Source of the DNA: Verrucomicrobiales bacterium
Lineage (GTDB): Bacteria > Verrucomicrobiota > Verrucomicrobiia > Limisphaerales > J093
Length of the DNA stretch: 64,000 nucleotides
Direction of reading: 5' to 3'
NCBI GenBank assembly: GCA_024233215.1
Contig: JACKPW010000004.1
Location: forward strand, 124,001 to 188,000
In this document: piece after piece, positions 1-8,592 of the stretch
Layout of the letters: every line of letters starts with the position of its first letter
Numbering within the stretch: the first letter of the stretch is position 1
The notes under the pieces: generated by a model
The model's input: the letters and a program-made list of their open reading frames with translations, nothing else
Told to the model about the DNA's origin: nothing
Databases searched by the model: none
Position numbers and translations under genes: made by a program

Positions 1-654
1 CCGGTCATGATCGAGGAACTCAAGCGCACTCTTGCGATGGCCCGCGACAACCGCCTGCGCGCCCGTCCCGGCCTCGCGTCCCTGCCGGAAGAGCTTCTCG
101 TTCCCCGCCACGTCGCGCTCAGCGGCGACGGCGAACCCACAATCTCACCAAAGTTCGCCCCCGCGCTGGAGGCGCTGGCCCACCTCCGGGCCCTCGAGGA
201 ACTCCCCTTCTTCAAAATCGTCCTGGTCTCCAACGGGACCGCCATCGACCACCCGCCGGTCTGGCGCGCGCTCCAAACCCTCACCAACCAGGACGAGGTC
301 TGGCTCAAACTCGACGGCGGCACCGCCGCCTATCTCGAGCACATCAACCGCCCCACCGTCCCCCTCGAACGGGTCCTGAAGAACATCCTGCTGCTCGGAA
401 GGCATCGCCCCGTGGTCATCCAAAGCCTGTTCGCCAGGTTCGAACGGCAGGAACCGGAGGAGGCGGAAATCGAGGCCTACGTGGACCGGTTGGTCGAACT
501 GCAAAACGGCGGCGCCCAAATCTCGCTCGTCCAGATCTACTCCGCCATGCGGCCCACCATGCTCCCCGATTGCGGCCATCTCCCGCTCCGCACGCTTTCC
601 CGCATCGCCCACCTCGTCAGGGACCGCACCGGCCTCCGCGTGCACGTCTTTTAG
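1..654 (+). CDS. Radical SAM protein, C-terminal part (5' end outside window)
   Basis: The frame is open to the left edge of the window, so the true start lies upstream; an in-frame ATG at 7 is probably internal. About 217 residues are visible. The motif HVALSGDGEPT near residue 37 is typical of radical SAM enzymes of the COG0731 (wyosine-base-related) type, where a SGxGEPT segment follows the iron-sulfur motif. A KIVLVSNGT strand and a VWLKLDGG strand fit a partial TIM barrel. The CxxxCxxC cluster motif expected near the N-terminus is not in the window. The substrate cannot be deduced. The gene ends with TAG and is followed by a 195-bp gap before the AraC-type regulator, so the two are probably not one operon. 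Confidence 0.75.
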   Translation, partial: PVMIEELKRTLAMARDNRLRARPGLASLPEELLVPRHVALSGDGEPTISPKFAPALEALAHLRALEELPFFKIVLVSNGTAIDHPPVWRALQTLTNQDEVWLKLDGGTAAYLEHINRPTVPLERVLKNILLLGRHRPVVIQSLFARFERQEPEEAEIEAYVDRLVELQNGGAQISLVQIYSAMRPTMLPDCGHLPLRTLSRIAHLVRDRTGLRVHVF

Positions 655-729
655 GCGCTCCCTTCGCGGAACATCATCAAATCCGCTCAGGGTTGAGCGC
701 TTCAAAAGAAGGCTCACCACATTCGCCGC

Positions 730-757
730 TTGCCCAGGACGCCCGACTGCGCATAAT
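730..757 (+). promoter_or_regulatory. Possible sigma70-type promoter for the PocR-AraC regulator
   Basis: TTGCCC (730-735) and CATAAT (752-757) are separated by 16 bp, about 90 bp upstream of the regulator start. This is a pattern match only; the rest of the 655-849 gap shows no gene. Confidence 0.3.
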
Positions 758-849
758 TTGCTGCGTGCAGGCCAAGTTCTGCATGGGTAAGATCAAGTCC
801 GGTCGACCAGCGCAGGCGATGGCCGTCCGGCACGGGCAGGCAACCGGGT

Positions 850-1734
850 ATGAACACGAGCGGCAAGAATCTGGTCGAGGTGCTGAAGAGTTCACGGCTC
901 TTCGCGGATTTTTCCCGTTCCTTCAACAACCTGACGGGGCTCCCCCTCACCCTCCGGCCCATCGAATCGTGGCAGCTTCCTTATCACGGACGGCCCAACG
1001 AGAACGGGTATTGCGCCATCATGGCAGGGCGGAGCAGCGCCTGCGCCTTCTGTCTCCAGACCCAGCAGCGGCTCAGCGAATGCTCGGAGAAGTCGACCAA
1101 CAGCCTCACCTGTCCTTCCGGTCTGACCGAAACCGCCGTCCCCATCCGTCTGGGGGAACAACTCGTCGGGTTCCTCCAAACCGGCCAGATGTTCAATCGT
1201 GCCCCCAATGAGGCACAGTTCGAGCGCGTGGCAAAGCAGGTGGCGGAGTGGGGACTCGAAGTGGGGCGGGCGGACCTGCGCAAGGCCTACTTTCAAACCC
1301 CGGTGGTCTCCCCGCAGGAACACCAGGCCTTGGTCAACATGCTGGAGATCTTCTCCCAACACCTGGCCTTGGTGAGCAACCGGATGGTCGTCCAGCAAAC
1401 GGCACCCGACCCGCCGATGATCGCGCGGGCCAAGGCGTTCATCGAGGAACACCAGAGCGAGAACCTCTCGCTGAAACAGGTGGCAAAGGCCGTCAACACC
1501 AGCACCTTCTATTTCTGCAAGGTGTTCAAGAAGGCCACCGGGATCAATTTCACCGACTACGTCTCCCGCATCCGAATCGAAAAGGCCAAGAACCTCGCGC
1601 TGAACCCGAACCTGCGCATCAGCGAAATCGCCTTCGAGGTCGGGTTCCAGTCGCTCACCCACTTCAACCGGGTCTTCAAGAAGATCACCGGGATGTCGCC
1701 CACCGACTACCGCGCCCAACTCCCGGTCACCTGA
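850..1734 (+). CDS. PocR-type sensor domain plus AraC-family transcriptional regulator
   Basis: A 294-residue one-component regulator. Residues about 10-175 match the PocR ligand-binding domain: the cysteine-rich stretch GYCAIM...ACAFC...CPSGLTETAVPI, then GFLQTGQMF. Residues about 190-290 form an AraC/XylS double helix-turn-helix (AKAFIEEHQSENLSLKQVA ... ISEIAFEVGFQSLTHFNRVFKK, ending PTDYRAQL). PocR domains in enteric bacteria sense propanediol-type ligands. The ligand here is unknown and no obvious target operon adjoins. It stands alone, with gaps of about 195 bp before and 153 bp after. Verrucomicrobia carry many such regulators of carbohydrate genes, so a sugar-related role is possible but unproven. 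Confidence 0.85.
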   Translation: MNTSGKNLVEVLKSSRLFADFSRSFNNLTGLPLTLRPIESWQLPYHGRPNENGYCAIMAGRSSACAFCLQTQQRLSECSEKSTNSLTCPSGLTETAVPIRLGEQLVGFLQTGQMFNRAPNEAQFERVAKQVAEWGLEVGRADLRKAYFQTPVVSPQEHQALVNMLEIFSQHLALVSNRMVVQQTAPDPPMIARAKAFIEEHQSENLSLKQVAKAVNTSTFYFCKVFKKATGINFTDYVSRIRIEKAKNLALNPNLRISEIAFEVGFQSLTHFNRVFKKITGMSPTDYRAQLPVT

Positions 1735-1887
1735 GGCGGGTCCGGGCATTGAGCGAAACCGCCCCACCCGCAGGCGGGCAGCGGGCAGGCCGCCGGATCG
1801 CAGTCCGCCGGGGCGGCTTCGGAGCGGTTGCAGCCAACAAGGTTGAACGGTAGTGTTCCGGAAGCTGTCCCGTAGGGGGACATCGTA

Positions 1888-3306
1888 ATGGAAAAGCTGC
1901 TCGATCATCTCTATGTGGTCATCGCGGTGGTGTTGCTGTTCGGCGCCACCATCTTTGTCCACGAATTCGGCCACTTCATCGTCGCCCTGTGGCGGCGCAT
2001 GCGGGTGGAGGCTTTCGCAATCGGCTTCGGCCCGAAGATCTGGTCCACCACGAGACGGGGGATCGAGTACTCCATCCGCTGGATTCCCGCCGGCGGTTTC
2101 GTGAAACTCCCGCAAATGCTCACGTCGGACGCGCTGGAGGGTGCGACGGACCACGGCCAACCGATACCCCCCGCGCCGCCTGCCTCCAAGATCCTCGTGG
2201 CCATCGCGGGTCCCCTGATGAACGTGATCTTCGCCTTCGTCGTCGCCACGATCATTTACTTCGTCGGTCTGCCGATGCTGGTGAATCCCTCGATCATCGG
2301 CCACGTGGATCCCGACTCGGACGAATACGCCCAGGGCATCCGCGAGGGCGACCGTGTGGTTGAGGTCGACGGCCGGAAGGTGACCACCTGGCAGGACGTG
2401 CATGAGATTACGATTCTGTCGCGGCATTCCGAACTCCCGGTGGTGATTGAGCATGATGGGGAACACCTCACCTGCCAGCTGAAGACGCGCATCAGCGAGG
2501 AACTGGGGTTGAAGATGCTCAATCTGGAACCCCGGGATCATCCCGAGGTGATCGAGGTAATGGACGGTGGAGCAGGCCAGGAAGCCGGCCTGCAAAAGGG
2601 CGATGTGGTCCTCTCCTTCGCCGGAGTCCCCATCGCCAGCCGGGATCAATTCATCAAGCTGATCAAGGGACGACCCGACGAACCCAGTGCGATGGTGGTG
2701 AATCGGAACGGCGAGGAAACCCCGCTGACCATCAAGCCCAAGAAGATGCCCGACGGAGAGGGCCTCATCGGGGTGATCGTGGGGAACACGACGGTTTCCG
2801 TCTATGAGGTGATGCGCCCGGGTCCCACGCCCTGGGCTCAGGTGTGGGGAGTCTGGGACAAAACCATCCGCACCCTGTCCGCTCTCTTCCACTCCAAGGA
2901 AACCGGGGTCGGTGCCAAGGACTTGAGCGGTCCCGTGGGAATTCTGGCGATGCTGGGTGCCTGGGTGAAGACCGACTATCGCCTCGCCTTGAGTTTCCTG
3001 GTCCTGCTGAACGTCAACCTGGCCATCCTGAACCTGCTCCCGGTCCCCGTGCTCGATGGCGGCCACGTGCTCATGTCCATCCTGGAGAAGATCCGGGGCC
3101 GCCCCCTGAGCCGTCGGTTGGTGGAGGTCGTCAGCACCGCCTGCGCGCTCCTCCTGATCGGCTTCATGGCCTACGTCAGTTTCTACGACGTGTTTGAACG
3201 GATGTCCCTGTTCCGGGTGCTTTACACCACCGATTCCCAGATCGAATCGGTTGACAAAACACCCCAGCCACCCATCCAGCCCGAGACTCCCGCCCCTCCC
3301 GAATGA
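1888..3306 (+). CDS. rseP: Site-2-type membrane zinc metalloprotease with PDZ domains (RseP family)
   Basis: A 472-residue M50 intramembrane protease. The zinc motif HEFGH lies at residues 25-29 in the first membrane segment, and the third ligand motif LDGGH lies in the C-terminal membrane segment after NLLPVPV. Two PDZ-like domains sit in the periplasmic part: GHVDPDSDEYAQGIREGD (about 135-165) and VIEVMDGGAGQEAGLQKGD (about 215-270). The family cleaves anti-sigma factors or remnant signal peptides inside the membrane. A purine-rich AGGGGG at 1873-1878 precedes the ATG. The stop overlaps the ispG start by 4 bp (ATGA), so the two are translationally coupled. In many bacteria rseP neighbours isoprenoid genes (dxr, uppS, ispG), so this context fits. 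Confidence 0.92.
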   Translation: MEKLLDHLYVVIAVVLLFGATIFVHEFGHFIVALWRRMRVEAFAIGFGPKIWSTTRRGIEYSIRWIPAGGFVKLPQMLTSDALEGATDHGQPIPPAPPASKILVAIAGPLMNVIFAFVVATIIYFVGLPMLVNPSIIGHVDPDSDEYAQGIREGDRVVEVDGRKVTTWQDVHEITILSRHSELPVVIEHDGEHLTCQLKTRISEELGLKMLNLEPRDHPEVIEVMDGGAGQEAGLQKGDVVLSFAGVPIASRDQFIKLIKGRPDEPSAMVVNRNGEETPLTIKPKKMPDGEGLIGVIVGNTTVSVYEVMRPGPTPWAQVWGVWDKTIRTLSALFHSKETGVGAKDLSGPVGILAMLGAWVKTDYRLALSFLVLLNVNLAILNLLPVPVLDGGHVLMSILEKIRGRPLSRRLVEVVSTACALLLIGFMAYVSFYDVFERMSLFRVLYTTDSQIESVDKTPQPPIQPETPAPPE

Positions 3307-5081
3307 GTGCCACCCCCCTGCAGGACGTCCTCTACCACTACCACCAACGCCGGACCCGTGAAGTCACCGTGGGCGACCCCGCCCGCGGCGGCGTGGTCAT
3401 CGGCGGGGATCACCCCATCGTCAAGCAGTCCATGCTGACGTGTGACACGATGGACACGGACGCCTGCGTGCAGCAGACGCTCGACCTTGTCGCCGTGGGC
3501 TGCCAGATCGTCCGCATCACCGCACCGACGGTGAAGGACGCCGCCAACCTCGAGACCATTGTGGCGGAACTGCGGCGGCGTGACTGTTTGGTGCCAATTG
3601 TGGCGGACATCCACTTCAAACCGGACGCCGCGATGGAGGCGGTGAAGTGGGTGGAGAAGATCCGGGTGAACCCGGGGAACTACGCCGACAAGAAGCGCTT
3701 TGCCACCCGCGAATACACCGACGAGGACTACCAGACGGAACTGGACCGGGTGGAGGAGGCATTCACGCCCCTCGTGCTGGAATGCCGGCGACTGGGCCGC
3801 GCGATGCGCATCGGCACGAATCACGGTTCCCTGAGCGACCGCATCATGAACCGCTACGGCGACACGCCCATGGGCATGGTGGAAAGCGCGCTCGAATTCG
3901 CCCGGATCTGCCGCAAGCACGATTATCACAACTTCGCGTTCTCGATGAAGTCGTCGAACCCGAAGGTGATGATCGCCTGTTACCGGTTGCTGGTCTCGCG
4001 ACTGGAGGAGCAGGGATCGGACTGGAATTACCCGGTCCATCTGGGGGTCACCGAGGCCGGTGAAGGCGAGGACGGTCGGATCAAGAGTGCGATTGGCATC
4101 GGCGCGCTCCTGTGTGACGGCATCGGCGACACCATCCGCGTCTCGTTGACGGAGGATTCCCCCCACGAGATCCCGGTCTGCGAGGATCTGATTGCCCAGA
4201 CCCCCGAACTGGCCAACCAGGGACCCGTTTTCAGCCCGCCCCCCCTGCCCTTCGATCCCTTCGCCTACGGGAGACGGGCCACGAACGAGGCACCCCTTGG
4301 GCCGCAACTGGCCTGTGGCGGCGAACAGACGATCCGGGTGATCACGACCCGTGCCGCGTCCGACGCCGTGTTGCCGCGCATCCGTCCCAAGGACGATGTC
4401 CGCCCCGAGGGCGTCCTCGAGGAACTGGCGCTGGCCGCGGTGGATCCTCGCGGGGCGTTCGCGCTGCCGGAGACCGCGCGAATCGTGACCGCGTGCGATG
4501 GCCTGGACCTGCCGGCCATCACGGCGTTCCGGTTGCTCGCCGCCCGCCTGAAGGAACAGGGTTCCCGGCTGCCCATTCTGCTGAAGGATTGCCTGAGCCA
4601 GCCCGCGTCGCCGCTGCCCTCGAGGCTTGCCATGCTGCGGAGTTCGACGGTCATCGGCTCGCTGCTTTCCGACGGCATCGGGGACGCCATTCTGGTGCGG
4701 CTGGAGGCAGACCCGTGGAAGGCGTTGCGACTCGGCTACACCATCCTCCAGGCCGTGGGTTCGCGATCGTTCAAGACGGACTACGTGGCCTGCCCGAGCT
4801 GCGGCCGGACCCTGTTCAACCTCCAGACGATCACCGCGCGGATCAAGAGCCGCACCGACCATCTCAAGGGCGTGAAGATCGCCATCATGGGCTGCATCGT
4901 GAACGGGCCCGGGGAGATGGCGGATGCCGACTTCGGCTACGTGGGTGGTGCCCCCGGCAAGGTCAACCTCTACGTCGGCAAGACCCCGGTGAAGTTCAAC
5001 ATCCCCGAAGCCGAGGCCGTGGACCGCCTGGTGGACCTGATCCGCGAACATGGCAAGTGGGTGGAACCGGAAGCGCAGTGA
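3303..5081 (+). CDS. ispG: 4-hydroxy-3-methylbut-2-enyl diphosphate synthase, long form (IspG/GcpE)
   Basis: A 592-residue Fe4S4 enzyme of the MEP isoprenoid pathway that converts MEcPP to HMBPP. The N-terminal TIM barrel is clear (VAVGCQIVRITAP, VADIHFKPDAAMEAV, LGVTEAGEGEDGRIKSAIG). The C-terminal cluster domain contains CPSCGR near residue 498 and GCIVNGPGEMADADFGYVGG near 530, which supply the cluster cysteines. An extra domain of about 200 residues between barrel and cluster domain (roughly 300-480) makes this the long three-domain type known from plants, Chlamydia and Bacteroidetes, not the ~370-residue E. coli type. Its ATG overlaps the rseP stop by 4 bp. Confidence 0.95.
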   Translation: MSATPLQDVLYHYHQRRTREVTVGDPARGGVVIGGDHPIVKQSMLTCDTMDTDACVQQTLDLVAVGCQIVRITAPTVKDAANLETIVAELRRRDCLVPIVADIHFKPDAAMEAVKWVEKIRVNPGNYADKKRFATREYTDEDYQTELDRVEEAFTPLVLECRRLGRAMRIGTNHGSLSDRIMNRYGDTPMGMVESALEFARICRKHDYHNFAFSMKSSNPKVMIACYRLLVSRLEEQGSDWNYPVHLGVTEAGEGEDGRIKSAIGIGALLCDGIGDTIRVSLTEDSPHEIPVCEDLIAQTPELANQGPVFSPPPLPFDPFAYGRRATNEAPLGPQLACGGEQTIRVITTRAASDAVLPRIRPKDDVRPEGVLEELALAAVDPRGAFALPETARIVTACDGLDLPAITAFRLLAARLKEQGSRLPILLKDCLSQPASPLPSRLAMLRSSTVIGSLLSDGIGDAILVRLEADPWKALRLGYTILQAVGSRSFKTDYVACPSCGRTLFNLQTITARIKSRTDHLKGVKIAIMGCIVNGPGEMADADFGYVGGAPGKVNLYVGKTPVKFNIPEAEAVDRLVDLIREHGKWVEPEAQ

Positions 5082-5265
5082 TTGAAGTTGCCAAAACGGG
5101 CACTGTCGTTCCTACGGATGAATCTGGCCCGGCACAGAACTCCCAAGCCCGCGCAGTAGCGGACTGTGGATTCACCCGCATCCAAACGGAACGGTGCCAC
5201 TGGAAAGCTCCCGACGAGTAGTCACCACACCGCTTCCAGCACAGGGAAGACCCTGCATCCCGGCC

Positions 5266-5781
5266 ATGCCTCCCAGCACAAACGCCACCGTCTCCACTAG
5301 ACCCGCCACACCAGCCGACCTGCCGGCCATCAATGCCATCTATGCGGACGCCGTGCTCCACACTGTCAGCACCTGGGACTATGAACCGATGGACATGGCA
5401 CGGCGCGAGGCGTGGTTTGCCGCCCACGAGCGGGAAGGACTGCCGGTCTTCGTGGCGGTGACTGAGGCGGGCACGGTGCTCGGCTGGAGCGCCCTGAACC
5501 AGTACAACCACCGGCCCGGCTACCGGTTCACCGTGGAGAACTCAGTCTACGTCGGGGAACCCCATCAGGGACGGGGCCTGGGACGCCGGCTGCTCGCGGC
5601 CCTGATCGAGGCGGCGCGCGAACTCGGGATGCACAGCATCGTCGCCGCCATCGACGGCGAAAACGAGGCGAGCGTCCGGTTGCACCGGGCGTTCGGTTTC
5701 GAGCCGGCGGGCCGGGTCCGGGAAGCCGGATTCAAGTTCGACCGCTGGTTGGACGTGGTTTACCTCCAACTCCTGCTATGA
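5266..5781 (+). CDS. GNAT-family N-acetyltransferase (phosphinothricin acetyltransferase-like)
   Basis: A 171-residue acyltransferase. The start at 5266 is preferred over an in-frame ATG at 5194 because the GNAT fold begins at VSTRPATPADLPAINAIYADAV and AGGGAAGA-like purines (5243-5249) lie upstream. Motif A, the acetyl-CoA site, is GEPHQGRGLGRRLLAALIE, preceded by ENSVYV. The C-terminal LHRAFGFEPAGRVREAGFKFDRWLDVVYLQ is typical of the PAT/bar subgroup, whose members acetylate phosphinothricin-like amines or amino acids. The real substrate is not known. The stop overlaps the PfkB kinase start by 4 bp. Confidence 0.85.
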   Translation: MPPSTNATVSTRPATPADLPAINAIYADAVLHTVSTWDYEPMDMARREAWFAAHEREGLPVFVAVTEAGTVLGWSALNQYNHRPGYRFTVENSVYVGEPHQGRGLGRRLLAALIEAARELGMHSIVAAIDGENEASVRLHRAFGFEPAGRVREAGFKFDRWLDVVYLQLLL

Positions 5782-6725
5782 AGAGACGTGCCCTTCGCCA
5801 GGGAACAGCGACCGACGTGCTGGGGCTCGGTTGCGTGGCCGTGGACGAACTGCTGTTCATGCCCCGCTATCCCGGGCGCGATGCCCGACAACCCCTGCAC
5901 CGCCGGGAACGACAGTGCGGGGGGATGACCGCAACGGCACTCGTGACCGCTGCCCGCCTCGGCGCCCGAGCGGCCTACGCGGGACAATTGGGAACGGACG
6001 AGGACTCGACCTTCGTCCGCGCGGCACTCCAGCGCGAAGGCGTGGACCTCAATCAAGCGGTGACAGCGTCGGACGCCCGTCCGGTCCACTCATTCGTGGT
6101 GGTCGAGGAGGAAACCCACACCCGCACCATCCTCTATGACACGAGTGGCAGCGCCGGGGCCCACCCAAATCGTCCGACCCGGGGTTTTCTCGAGCAGACC
6201 GGCGTGCTGCTGGTGGATCGCTGGGGGATGGAAGGCATGATCCGGGCGGCGAAGATCGCCAGAAACGCCGGCGTGTCGGTGGTCGGTGACTTGGAGAATT
6301 TCGAGGTCCCACGCTTTGAGGAACTCCTCGCCCTGGCCGATCACCTCATCGTGCCGGAGGCGTTTGTTGCGAAGTACTGCGGGACTCGATCACCGGCCAG
6401 GGGCGCGAGGCAGTTGTGGCGGACGGACCGCCAGACGGTGGTCGTGACTTGTGGACGGAACGGCTGCTGGGCACTGGATGCCTCAGGCAAAGCGCCCGTG
6501 CACTTTCCCGCCTTCGAGGTCCCGGTGGTGGACACCACGGGATGCGGCGACGTGTTTCACGGGGCCTACGCCGTGGCGCTGTTGGAGGACCTGCCGCTGA
6601 CGGAACGAATCCGCTTCGCGTCGGGAGCCGCCGCCCTCAAGGCCACCCGGTTGGGCGGACAGGCGGGCATTCCCACCCGCATGGAGCTGAGGCGCTTTCT
6701 CAAGAAAGCACAGTCGAGGTCCTGA
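5778..6725 (+). CDS. PfkB-family carbohydrate/nucleoside kinase
   Basis: A 315-residue ribokinase-fold kinase. The N-terminal signature is CGGMTATALVTAARLGARAAYAGQLG (about residues 50-75). The C-terminal signature is DTTGCGDVFHGAYAVALLE (about 255-273), containing the anion hole and catalytic Asp; the usual GAGD is GCGD here. Members phosphorylate ribose, fructose, 2-keto-3-deoxygluconate or similar sugars; specificity cannot be read from sequence. It is coupled to the upstream acetyltransferase by an ATGA overlap. It ends 18 bp from the convergent pstB1 stop, with no hairpin between them. Confidence 0.88.
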   Translation: MKRRALRQGTATDVLGLGCVAVDELLFMPRYPGRDARQPLHRRERQCGGMTATALVTAARLGARAAYAGQLGTDEDSTFVRAALQREGVDLNQAVTASDARPVHSFVVVEEETHTRTILYDTSGSAGAHPNRPTRGFLEQTGVLLVDRWGMEGMIRAAKIARNAGVSVVGDLENFEVPRFEELLALADHLIVPEAFVAKYCGTRSPARGARQLWRTDRQTVVVTCGRNGCWALDASGKAPVHFPAFEVPVVDTTGCGDVFHGAYAVALLEDLPLTERIRFASGAAALKATRLGGQAGIPTRMELRRFLKKAQSRS

Positions 6726-6743
6726 ACCGCCGCCCCGAAGCCC

Positions 6744-7520
6744 TCAACCGTAGCGGCCTTCGATGTACTCGGCCGTCTTGGGATGCTTCGGATTCAGGAA
6801 GAGATCCTCGGTCCGGGTGTGCTCCATGAGCTCGCCGAGGAGCATGAAGATGCACTCGTCACTGGCCCGGCGCGCCTGCGCCATGTTGTGGGTCACAATG
6901 ACGATCGTATAGCGCCCCTTCAGTTCGAACATCAACTCCTCGATGGCCCGGGTACCCTCGACGTCCAACGCCGAGCAGGGTTCGTCCATGAGGATGATCT
7001 CCGGTTTCAACGGCAGCAGCCGTGCAATGCAGAGCTTCTGCTGCTGCTCGAGCTGGAGCTCGGTGGCCTTGTGGCGAAGCCGGTCCTTGAGATCGTCCCA
7101 GAGCCCCACCTCCGTCAGCGCCTTTTCCACCGCCTCGTCCAGCAGGGGACGCTTCAGCGCGCTTCGCGGCGAGTGAATCCGCAGTCCGAAGACCACGTTC
7201 TCGTAGACCGAGATGGGCAACGGGTTCGGCCGCTGGAAGACCATCCCCACGGACTTGCGCAACTCGATCAGGGAGACGTCCGGATCGTAGATGTTCTTCC
7301 CAAGCAGGCGGATTTCCCCCTTCGTCGTGACATAGCCGTAACGTTCGTTGACGCGGTTGAAGCAGCGCAGCAACGTGGTCTTCCCGCAGCCGGAGGGCCC
7401 GATGAGCGACGTGATCCGCCCGTGCTTGATGTCCACCGTGACCTCCTTGAGCGCCTGGAAATCCCCATACCAGAGATTCAGACCGCGGGTTTGAATGCTA
7501 AAGGCAGGTGATTCGCTCAT
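6744..7520 (-). CDS. pstB: Phosphate ABC transporter ATPase, degenerate-signature subunit (PstB1)
   Basis: A 258-residue PstB-like ATPase of the cytoplasmic phosphate import complex. Walker A is GPSGCGKTT (41-49), the Q-loop is VFQRPNP (Q96), Walker B plus catalytic Glu is ILMDEP (E180), and the H-loop is VTHNM (H211). The ABC signature, normally LSGGQ, reads LQLEQ at 155-159, so the Ser and both Gly that contact ATP in trans are gone while the following QQ-KLCIARLL is kept. The start at 7520 (MSESPAF) is chosen because the 12 codons upstream in frame come from a repeat. It is the last gene of the pst operon, separated from pstB2 by a 307-bp insert with a GxxExxY remnant. It probably pairs with PstB2, which keeps LSGGQ. 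Confidence 0.9.
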   Translation of the reverse strand: MSESPAFSIQTRGLNLWYGDFQALKEVTVDIKHGRITSLIGPSGCGKTTLLRCFNRVNERYGYVTTKGEIRLLGKNIYDPDVSLIELRKSVGMVFQRPNPLPISVYENVVFGLRIHSPRSALKRPLLDEAVEKALTEVGLWDDLKDRLRHKATELQLEQQQKLCIARLLPLKPEIILMDEPCSALDVEGTRAIEELMFELKGRYTIVIVTHNMAQARRASDECIFMLLGELMEHTRTEDLFLNPKHPKTAEYIEGRYG

Positions 7521-7530
7521 GGTCGGATTG

Positions 7531-7810
7531 CCTCGCGCAAAGGCGCAAAGGCGCAAGGTTGCCGATGTATAGTCACATGGACATGCGTATGGCTATGCAC
7601 CAGCATTCGCTGGCTATGAGCGAGAACGAGATTGCCCGCATTGTTGTGAACCTGGCCTATCGCATCCACACACAGATGGGACCGGGGTTGCTCGACCTCG
7701 TCAACGGTCTCGAGGACTGAGAGTCGTTTCCAGGCACACTTGAGAACCCGCCGTGGCTGACGCTCGTGGCGCCAACTCGGCTCGTTGCGTCTTTGCGCCT
7801 TGGCGCGAGG
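7531..7810. repeat. Inverted 20-bp repeats bracketing a GxxExxY remnant
   Basis: CCTCGCGCAAAGGCGCAAAG at 7531-7550 and its inverted copy at 7791-7810 match at 19 of 20 positions. They bracket the decayed GxxExxY fragment and fill the gap between pstB2 and pstB1. The left copy also contributes in-frame codons upstream of pstB1. Besides the fragment, the gap shows nothing else recognisable. Confidence 0.65.
7616..7720 (+). pseudogene. N-terminal fragment of a GxxExxY-family protein
   Basis: The frame MSENEIARIVVNLAYRIHTQ followed by MGPGLLDLV reproduces the N-terminal 30 or so residues of GxxExxY proteins (PD-(D/E)XK-like), which normally continue as GPGLLESVYE and run to about 130 residues. 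Here the frame stops after a further eight residues (VNGLED end) and no downstream continuation is seen. It lies in opposite orientation inside the pst operon, between two short inverted repeats, and is read as an inserted and decayed element. Confidence 0.65.
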
Positions 7811-7827
7811 CTCTTGGAGCACGCCGC

Positions 7828-8592
7828 TCATCCGAAGATCCCGTTCACGTATTCGTAGGTCCGCCGGTCGCGGGGCTGCTCGGAGAACACGACGTCGCTG
7901 CGGTCCAGTTCCACGATCTCGCCGTTCCACAGGAACATCGTCCGATCCGCCAGCCGCCGGGCCTGCTGGACCAGGTTGGTGACCAGGATGATGGTCATCT
8001 CCTTCCGCAGTTCCTTCAGCACCTCCTCGATCCGCATCGTGGTCACCGGATCGATGGCAATGGAGAACTCGTCAAGGCAGAGAATCTCGGGTTGGTGGGA
8101 CAATGCCCGGGCAATGGTCAACCGCTGCTGCTGGCCGCCCGAGAGCTTCGTGCCGAGGGTCTTCAGTCGATCCTTCACCTCGTCCCACAGCGCGGCCTGC
8201 CGGAGACATTGCTCCACCAGACCGTCCAGTTCGCTCCGCGACCGCATTCCGGAGCAACGCGGCGCAAAGGCCACGTTGTCGTAGATCGTGAGCGGTAATC
8301 CCACGGGCAACGGCGCCACCATGCCGATCTTCCGCCGCAGGGCGAACACGTCGCGAACCTTCTGCACGTCCTCACCGTCCACCCGGACAGCACCCTGCAG
8401 GTGGACCCCCGGGGTGAATTCAATCGTGCGGTTGATGCAGCGCAACAGCGAGGTCTTGCCGGACTGGGCGGGACCGATCACCCCCAGGATCTCGTGGCGA
8501 CGCACATCGAACGAGATGCCGTGGATCACCTCCTTCGGGCCGTACGCCAGGCGGAGATTCTGGACTTCGATGGTCTTGGGCGGAGTCACCAT
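7828..8592 (-). CDS. pstB: Phosphate ABC transporter ATPase, H-loop/Q-loop-deficient subunit (PstB2)
   Basis: A 254-residue ABC ATPase. Walker A is GPAQSGKTS (40-48), the signature LSGGQQQRLTIARAL is intact (150-154 for LSGGQ), and Walker B is CLDEF with D174/E175. Two catalytic features are lost. The Q-loop Gln region, VFQRP in its partner, reads VAPLP (P94). The H-loop VTHNM reads VTNLV (N206 in place of His). The start ATG at 8592 overlaps the pstA stop by 7 bp and follows GAGGAAGA, giving strong coupling. It keeps exactly the parts its neighbour PstB1 lacks and lacks parts PstB1 keeps. The two therefore look like halves of a heterodimer with one competent site, not a homodimer as in E. 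coli Pst. Confidence 0.9.
   Translation of the reverse strand: MVTPPKTIEVQNLRLAYGPKEVIHGISFDVRRHEILGVIGPAQSGKTSLLRCINRTIEFTPGVHLQGAVRVDGEDVQKVRDVFALRRKIGMVAPLPVGLPLTIYDNVAFAPRCSGMRSRSELDGLVEQCLRQAALWDEVKDRLKTLGTKLSGGQQQRLTIARALSHQPEILCLDEFSIAIDPVTTMRIEEVLKELRKEMTIILVTNLVQQARRLADRTMFLWNGEIVELDRSDVVFSEQPRDRRTYEYVNGIFG

Noticed and set aside
892..3066. A 724-codon open frame on the minus strand opposite the AraC regulator and rseP
   Set aside because: GC-rich antisense shadow: low-complexity Asp/Gly/His/Arg-rich translation with no family motif, overlapping two clear genes.
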